A program made the position numbers and the translations under genes. DNA of 64,000 nucleotides from Natrinema gelatinilyticum (lineage in GTDB: Archaea > Halobacteriota > Halobacteria > Halobacteriales > Natrialbaceae). Positions 59,869-64,000 of the stretch are shown one piece after another (within the stretch, counting starts at the first letter, position 1; every line of letters begins with the position of its first letter). The notes under the pieces were generated by a model. That model did not search any database and was not told where the DNA came from. It worked only from the letters and a program-made list of their open reading frames with translations. Location of the stretch: the NCBI RefSeq assembly GCF_024266705.1, contig NZ_CP100756.1:496001-560000 (forward strand). The letters are read 5' to 3'.

Positions 59869-60978
59869 TCACTGGAGGGCCGCCACGACCCGTTCCAGGA
59901 ATTCACCAGGCGCCTCGACGTGTGGAGTATGGCCTGTCTCGGCGAGGACGACTTCCACGTACTCCCCCCCACGGTCGGCGTAGGTCTCGAAGACGGCACG
60001 GGTCTGGTCGACCATCGGCTGCGGCGGGAAGACATCTTCGCCGGGCCAGTCCGGAAGGTGACCCATCCGACCCAACGTGGCGACGTCGAACAGAGAGGCG
60101 TTCGAGACGATCTGGTCGGAGTCGCCGCGAATCCACGTGATCGGCGGCTTGCGGTCGGAATCGATCTCGATGATCTCCTCGAGATCACAATACTTCGGTG
60201 AGATAGCGTTGTTCACGCCGGTTTCTCCGGGTGCGGTGCCAGGCCAGTTGTCGCTTTCGGTCGTCGATCCTGGATAGTTCTCGTCGCCGGTGGCGGTATC
60301 GAGCATTCCGGTCAGGTACGATTCCTCGCGGTCCTCGTCGAAGTCGTGCGTCGGATCGACGTAGTAGGTCCGCAGTATTTTCCGCGGCGAGGCCTCCGTC
60401 GCGCCGTCGCGGGCGCGATGCTGGAGGCTCGAGACGAACTCCCAGTTTGCCGTTCCGCCACCGGACCCGGCATAATCGTCGAAAGAGGGCGTTCCGTGGA
60501 CGTCCTTGGTGCCGCCGAACCCGTACGGTGAGAGCGGATTGACGAGGACGAGGGCTGCGACCGCATCGGGATGGTCGATCGCGTATCGCATCGCGACGCC
60601 ACCCCCGTTCGACCAGCCGACGAGGACGAACGGCCGTTCGATACCGAGGGCATCGACAAACGCGTGGAGATCGACTTCGAAGTCTCCGAGTCCATTCGTC
60701 GCGTCGACTGGTTTCGTCTCCGAATCACCGTACCCGCGGAGATCGGGTGCGATCGCGCGGTGACGATCCGGGAGATCGACCAGTACGTCCTCGAAGAACC
60801 GCGAGGAAGAGACGTTCCCGTGGAGAAAGATCACCGTCTCGCTTCCGTCGTCGGCGCGACTAGCTTGTCCCCGATCAGCGTCCTGATCGGACTCACCCGA
60901 CTCGAGATAGTGCGTCCGGAGTCGGCCGGTGTCGACGATTCGCGAGTCCACGCCAACGAGGGTGTCGTCTCGAGGCAT
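59869..60978 (-). CDS. Alpha/beta hydrolase
   Basis: This is a 369-residue alpha/beta-fold hydrolase. The oxyanion region is VIFLHGNVSSSRFFED. The nucleophile elbow is VGWSNGGGVAM (Ser). The acid is in WIRGDSDQIVSN, and the catalytic His in GHTPHVEAPGEFLERV. A long cap domain with acidic loops lies between. The substrate is unknown; esterase or lactonase activity is possible. ATG at 60978 is chosen over a start five codons upstream. It is convergent with Dph5 (30 bases apart). Confidence 0.87.
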   Translation of the reverse strand: MPRDDTLVGVDSRIVDTGRLRTHYLESGESDQDADRGQASRADDGSETVIFLHGNVSSSRFFEDVLVDLPDRHRAIAPDLRGYGDSETKPVDATNGLGDFEVDLHAFVDALGIERPFVLVGWSNGGGVAMRYAIDHPDAVAALVLVNPLSPYGFGGTKDVHGTPSFDDYAGSGGGTANWEFVSSLQHRARDGATEASPRKILRTYYVDPTHDFDEDREESYLTGMLDTATGDENYPGSTTESDNWPGTAPGETGVNNAISPKYCDLEEIIEIDSDRKPPITWIRGDSDQIVSNASLFDVATLGRMGHLPDWPGEDVFPPQPMVDQTRAVFETYADRGGEYVEVVLAETGHTPHVEAPGEFLERVVAALQ

Positions 60979-61081
60979 GGCGCCAGGTACCACGAGTGTC
61001 CTGATAACTCTCGGGTCGTACCTCGACGCGTCGGAATCGGCCCGTATCCGGCCCGTTCCCGGTCGGACTATGTGGCGTGCG

Positions 61082-62062
61082 TTAGAGTCGGTCGATGATC
61101 GCCTCAGTCACGTCCTCGGTCGAGGCGTCGCCGCCCAGATCGGGCGTGCGGGGACCCTCGGCGAGCGTCGACTCGACGGCTTCGGTGACGGCCGCCCCTT
61201 GGTCGTCGTAGCCGAGATACTCGAGCATCATGGCGGCCGAGATGACGGTCGCAGCCGGGTTCGCGACGCCCTCACCGGCGATGTCGGGCGCGGTGCCGTG
61301 GACCGGTTCGAACAGGCCGCGGTCGGGGCCGATGTTGGCTGACGGGAGCAGGCCGAGCCCACCGACGAGCCCGGCTGCGAGGTCCGAGAGGACGTCGCCC
61401 GCGAGGTTCGGACAGACGACGACGTCGAACTGCTCGGGGTCGAGACAGACGTGCGTCGCGAAGGCGTCCATCAGCACTTCCTCGGTTTCGACGCCGTTGT
61501 CCTCGGCGACCGATTTGACGGTATCGCGGAAGCGGCCGTCCGTCTCGCGCATGACGTTCGCCTTGTGAGCGATCGTGAAGCCGTCGTGGTCGTTCCTGGA
61601 GACGTAGTCACAGGCGAACTCGGCCAGCCGCTCGGTGGCCGAGTCCGTCACCACGCGCGTCAGCGTCGAGACGTTCTCGTTCAGGCGGTCCTCGTGTCCG
61701 GCGTAGACGCCTTCCGTATTCTCTCGGAGGAAGACCAGGTCCGTCTCGGGACGCACTGCCTCGATCCCCGGATACGCCTTCGCCGGGCGAACGTTGACGA
61801 ACGAATCGACCGCCGTCCGAAGCGGAAGGATGACGTCCGCGGCCGAATCGCCCGCTGCGCCGAACAGCGTCGCGTCAGCCGACGCCGCCAGGTCGTAGGT
61901 CTCCTGCGGGAGCGCCTCGCCGGTCGCTTCCTCGACCGCGTCGCCAGCCGCTGCCTCGACGAATTCGAAGCCGACCTCGAGAGACTCGAGGACGTCGACC
62001 GCGGCCGGTGTCACTTCCTGCCCGATTCCGTCACCCGGGATGACGGCGATCTCGTGAGTCAT
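61082..62062 (-). CDS. leuB: 3-isopropylmalate dehydrogenase (LeuB-type)
   Basis: This is a 326-residue beta-decarboxylating dehydrogenase. It starts [17 protein letters not shown]. Motifs are [20 protein letters not shown] (substrate loop), [52 protein letters not shown] and the C-terminal [20 protein letters not shown]. Specificity for isopropylmalate versus isocitrate or homoisocitrate cannot be proven from sequence, but LeuD lies 1.3 kb away on the same strand. ATG at 62062 is chosen over a long upstream extension. Confidence 0.9.
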   Translation of the reverse strand: MTHEIAVIPGDGIGQEVTPAAVDVLESLEVGFEFVEAAAGDAVEEATGEALPQETYDLAASADATLFGAAGDSAADVILPLRTAVDSFVNVRPAKAYPGIEAVRPETDLVFLRENTEGVYAGHEDRLNENVSTLTRVVTDSATERLAEFACDYVSRNDHDGFTIAHKANVMRETDGRFRDTVKSVAEDNGVETEEVLMDAFATHVCLDPEQFDVVVCPNLAGDVLSDLAAGLVGGLGLLPSANIGPDRGLFEPVHGTAPDIAGEGVANPAATVISAAMMLEYLGYDDQGAAVTEAVESTLAEGPRTPDLGGDASTEDVTEAIIDRL

Positions 62063-62198
62063 GCCGGAACATCGACGGGGAGACGAAAAGAGGGTATCGA
62101 TACCGTTATTCGAGGACCGGTCAGTGGCCGGAGCGTCGACGCCAGGATCGTGGTGAGGATCGTCGGTCTCGAATCGAGCAGCCGTCGACGCTCCGGGC

Positions 62199-63113
62199 TC
62201 AGTGGCTTCCCACGGCGGTACTGGTTCTGACCGCATCGGTGATCGCGCGCCGCTTGAGCAGGACGAACCCGATGACGATCAGTCCGAATCCGGCGATCGT
62301 CATCGTTCCGATCGTCTCGTCGAGCAGGACCGTGCCCGCGACCGCGGCGACGATCGGCACCAGATACCCGATCAGCGACGCCTCGAACGCGCCGTGATCC
62401 TCGAGGATTCTGAAGTAGATCAGGAAGGCGATGGCGGTCGCGAAGATACCGAGATAGAGCAGTGCGCCGACCGCTGTTGGGCCGACGACGTCCGACGATG
62501 GGAGTTCACCGGCGCCGAAGCTGACGGCGTGCAAGACCACTCCGCCGACGAACATGGACCAGCCGACGAGCACCGGTTGGTCGACGGTCGGGCCGGCGCG
62601 CTGGATCAACACGCCGCCGAGCGAGACGCTGCACACCTGCGCGACGATCAACAGTCGACCGGCAGTATCTCCCGCGAAGAGAGTCGCCGGATCCGGCTGA
62701 ACGACCAGTCCGACACCGAGAAACCCGATTGCTGCTCCGACGGTGCCGACTGGTGACAGTCGCTCCCCCAGGAGAGCGATTGCCCACAGCGCGGTGGCGA
62801 TGGGAACCAGCCCCTGGATGATCGCGGCGACGCCGCTCGGGACCGTCTGTTGGCCGAGAAAGAGCAATCCGTTACCGCCGACCAGAAACACGCCGCCGCC
62901 AGCGACGGCCGCGACGTCGTTCCGGCCGGTCGGTAGCCAGTCGTCCACCCGGACGACGGCGTACGAAAGCAAGAGCAGCGCCGCGATGTCGTACCGGAAG
63001 GCCGCAAATAGCAGCGGTGGGAGTGACTCGAGACCGACCGAGATCGCGGGAAACGACAAGCCCCACAGCACGGCGAGCAACAGAAAAAACGGCACATCGA
63101 GGGACCTGGACAT
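62199..63113 (-). CDS. EamA/RhaT-family drug-metabolite transporter
   Basis: This is a 304-residue membrane protein with ten predicted helices in two EamA halves. The first half opens with [20 protein letters not shown], and the second has [20 protein letters not shown] then [17 protein letters not shown]. These proteins export metabolites or amino acids. It sits between leuB and leuD, so a link to leucine metabolism or export is possible but not shown. ATG at 63113 is chosen over a long upstream extension. Confidence 0.87.
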   Translation of the reverse strand: MSRSLDVPFFLLLAVLWGLSFPAISVGLESLPPLLFAAFRYDIAALLLLSYAVVRVDDWLPTGRNDVAAVAGGGVFLVGGNGLLFLGQQTVPSGVAAIIQGLVPIATALWAIALLGERLSPVGTVGAAIGFLGVGLVVQPDPATLFAGDTAGRLLIVAQVCSVSLGGVLIQRAGPTVDQPVLVGWSMFVGGVVLHAVSFGAGELPSSDVVGPTAVGALLYLGIFATAIAFLIYFRILEDHGAFEASLIGYLVPIVAAVAGTVLLDETIGTMTIAGFGLIVIGFVLLKRRAITDAVRTSTAVGSH

Positions 63114-63396
63114 AGGGTATCGTATCGGGTTGGCGCCGAAATATCTCGCGGTGACGTCGGTCTCCTGCCGCTTCCGGTATGACAGCACGACACAATGCAG
63201 GTCGGCAGCTCCCGGTCTGGGCGTAACTCGACGGGCAGCGGCTACCAGGCTGGGCACACATCCAAAGCCAGCGGCTCGTGACACGGTCACGAACCATCGT
63301 CGGGTAGCAATCGATCCGGCCGGTCTCGACCGACGAAACAGACGGAACTGAGCGAGTCGAACGGTCGAAAAGGAGCCGTGACGGCGGGTTCTGTCC

Positions 63397-64000
63397 TTAG
63401 TCCGCCTCGGGAATCGCCGTGCTATCGACGTACGGCAGCTTCTGGGCCGTTTTCCGAACTTCACCGGCGTTAGCCTTCATCAGCGCCGTCGTGTCCCAGA
63501 CGCCTTCGACGAGCGCCTTGCGCTGGGCGTCGTCTACGGATACGTCGATCGTTCGATCGTCGTAGGTGACCGTCTCGGTCTCGACGTCGATGCCGATCTC
63601 GCCGTCCGGATTCTCGTCGACCCAGTCCTGTAGTTCTTCGATCGTTTCGCTGTCGGCGGTCACGGTCGGGATACCCAGCGCGAGGCAGTTCCCCGCGAAA
63701 ATTTCCGCGAAGCTCTCGCCGATGATCGCGTCGATACCCCAGCGCATCAGCGCTTGCGGAGCGTGCTCGCGCGAGGATCCGCAGCCGAAGTTCGAGTTGA
63801 CGACCATCACCGAGGAGTCCTGATAGCGTTCCTCGTTGAACGGGTGCGCTTTGGGGTCGTCGTTGTCGTCGAACCGCAGATCGAAGAACGCGAACTCGCC
63901 CAGTCCGTCGAAGGTGACGACCTTCATGAACCGGGCGGGAATGATCTGGTCGGTGTCGATGTCGTTCCCGCGAATCGGGATGCCGAAGCCGGAGACGGAG
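63397..64000 (-). CDS. leuD: 3-isopropylmalate dehydratase small subunit (LeuD), start truncated by window
   Basis: This is the swivelling-domain subunit of isopropylmalate isomerase. The visible part includes GNDIDTDQIIPARFMKVVTF near the window edge and NSNFGCGSSREHAPQALMRW, the hallmark of the small subunit. ESFAEIFAGNCLALGIPTV and the C terminus follow. The frame continues past 64000, so the start is outside. It probably follows leuC beyond the window. The gap to leuB contains an EamA transporter. Confidence 0.92.
   Translation of the reverse strand, partial: SVSGFGIPIRGNDIDTDQIIPARFMKVVTFDGLGEFAFFDLRFDDNDDPKAHPFNEERYQDSSVMVVNSNFGCGSSREHAPQALMRWGIDAIIGESFAEIFAGNCLALGIPTVTADSETIEELQDWVDENPDGEIGIDVETETVTYDDRTIDVSVDDAQRKALVEGVWDTTALMKANAGEVRKTAQKLPYVDSTAIPEAD

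Overview
The window is haloarchaeal chromosome. It is GC-rich, its proteins are very acidic, and most genes have little or no leader. It carries archaeal-only genes: phosphopantothenate synthetase, pantoate kinase, GGGP synthase, Dph5, Trm5, an LSm/L37e pair, HalOD1 domains and bacterio-opsin-activator HTH proteins. Order Natrialbales is a reasonable guess from gene style but cannot be proven from this sequence alone.

Layout. 1-7 kb: end of a LivM permease, tRNA-Pro(GGG), a HalOD1 protein, a decayed secreted-protein gene, an Lhr-type helicase, an alpha/beta hydrolase and a winged-helix regulator. 7-16 kb: acyl-CoA and organic-acid catabolism, with a thioesterase, a fused hydroxyacyl-CoA dehydrogenase/enoyl-CoA hydratase, an ACAD10-like phosphotransferase, a HAD protein, an FMN hydroxy-acid oxidase, an SDR, a broken flavin reductase and an LLM oxidoreductase. 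16-26 kb: an AIR-synthase-like protein, HTH_10 and HalOD1 regulators, a Dna2-type nuclease-helicase, and small membrane and conserved proteins. 26-40 kb: housekeeping genes (LSm, L37e, threonine synthase, GGGP synthase, Sir2, AspRS, pantoate kinase, phosphopantothenate synthetase, TyrRS, BirA). They are interrupted by a tnpB-only IS element and two decayed loci (an HTH_10 gene and a vapBC pair). 40-47 kb: a minus-strand Dpp/Opp peptide ABC operon whose two ATPases are fused. 47-53 kb: UspA, small conserved proteins and an 1107-residue secreted protein with a Gln/Ala repeat array. 53-64 kb: a BioY-M-N biotin transporter, tRNA-Thr(CGT), Trm5, a metal-binding/DUF2182/Rieske group, Dph5, an alpha/beta hydrolase, LeuB, an EamA transporter and the start-truncated LeuD.

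Links between genes. BirA has an N-terminal winged helix, and the biotin transporter promoter holds a 7-bp inverted repeat at 53300-53323, so a BirA-bioY circuit is plausible. Pantoate kinase and phosphopantothenate synthetase are consecutive steps of archaeal CoA synthesis and lie about 1.3 kb apart. The catabolic genes near 10.7, 12.9 and 14.7 kb share GGTATACC-like palindromes upstream.

The most unusual items are: (1) a 76-bp solo element at 14046-14121 made of the left and right ends of the same IS type as the tnpB element at 27941-29377, sitting inside a flavin reductase gene; (2) the Gln/Ala repeat protein; (3) two 85-bp palindromic elements at 22537-22621 and 40305-40389, each directly behind a small membrane-protein gene; (4) a vapB-vapC deletion fusion; (5) two further pseudogenes whose decay can be traced base by base; (6) a peptide-ABC ATPase fusion with a large insertion between Walker A and the Q-loop. 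Two real genes shorter than 60 residues, L37e and a Cys-rich 57-residue protein, were found by direct translation.
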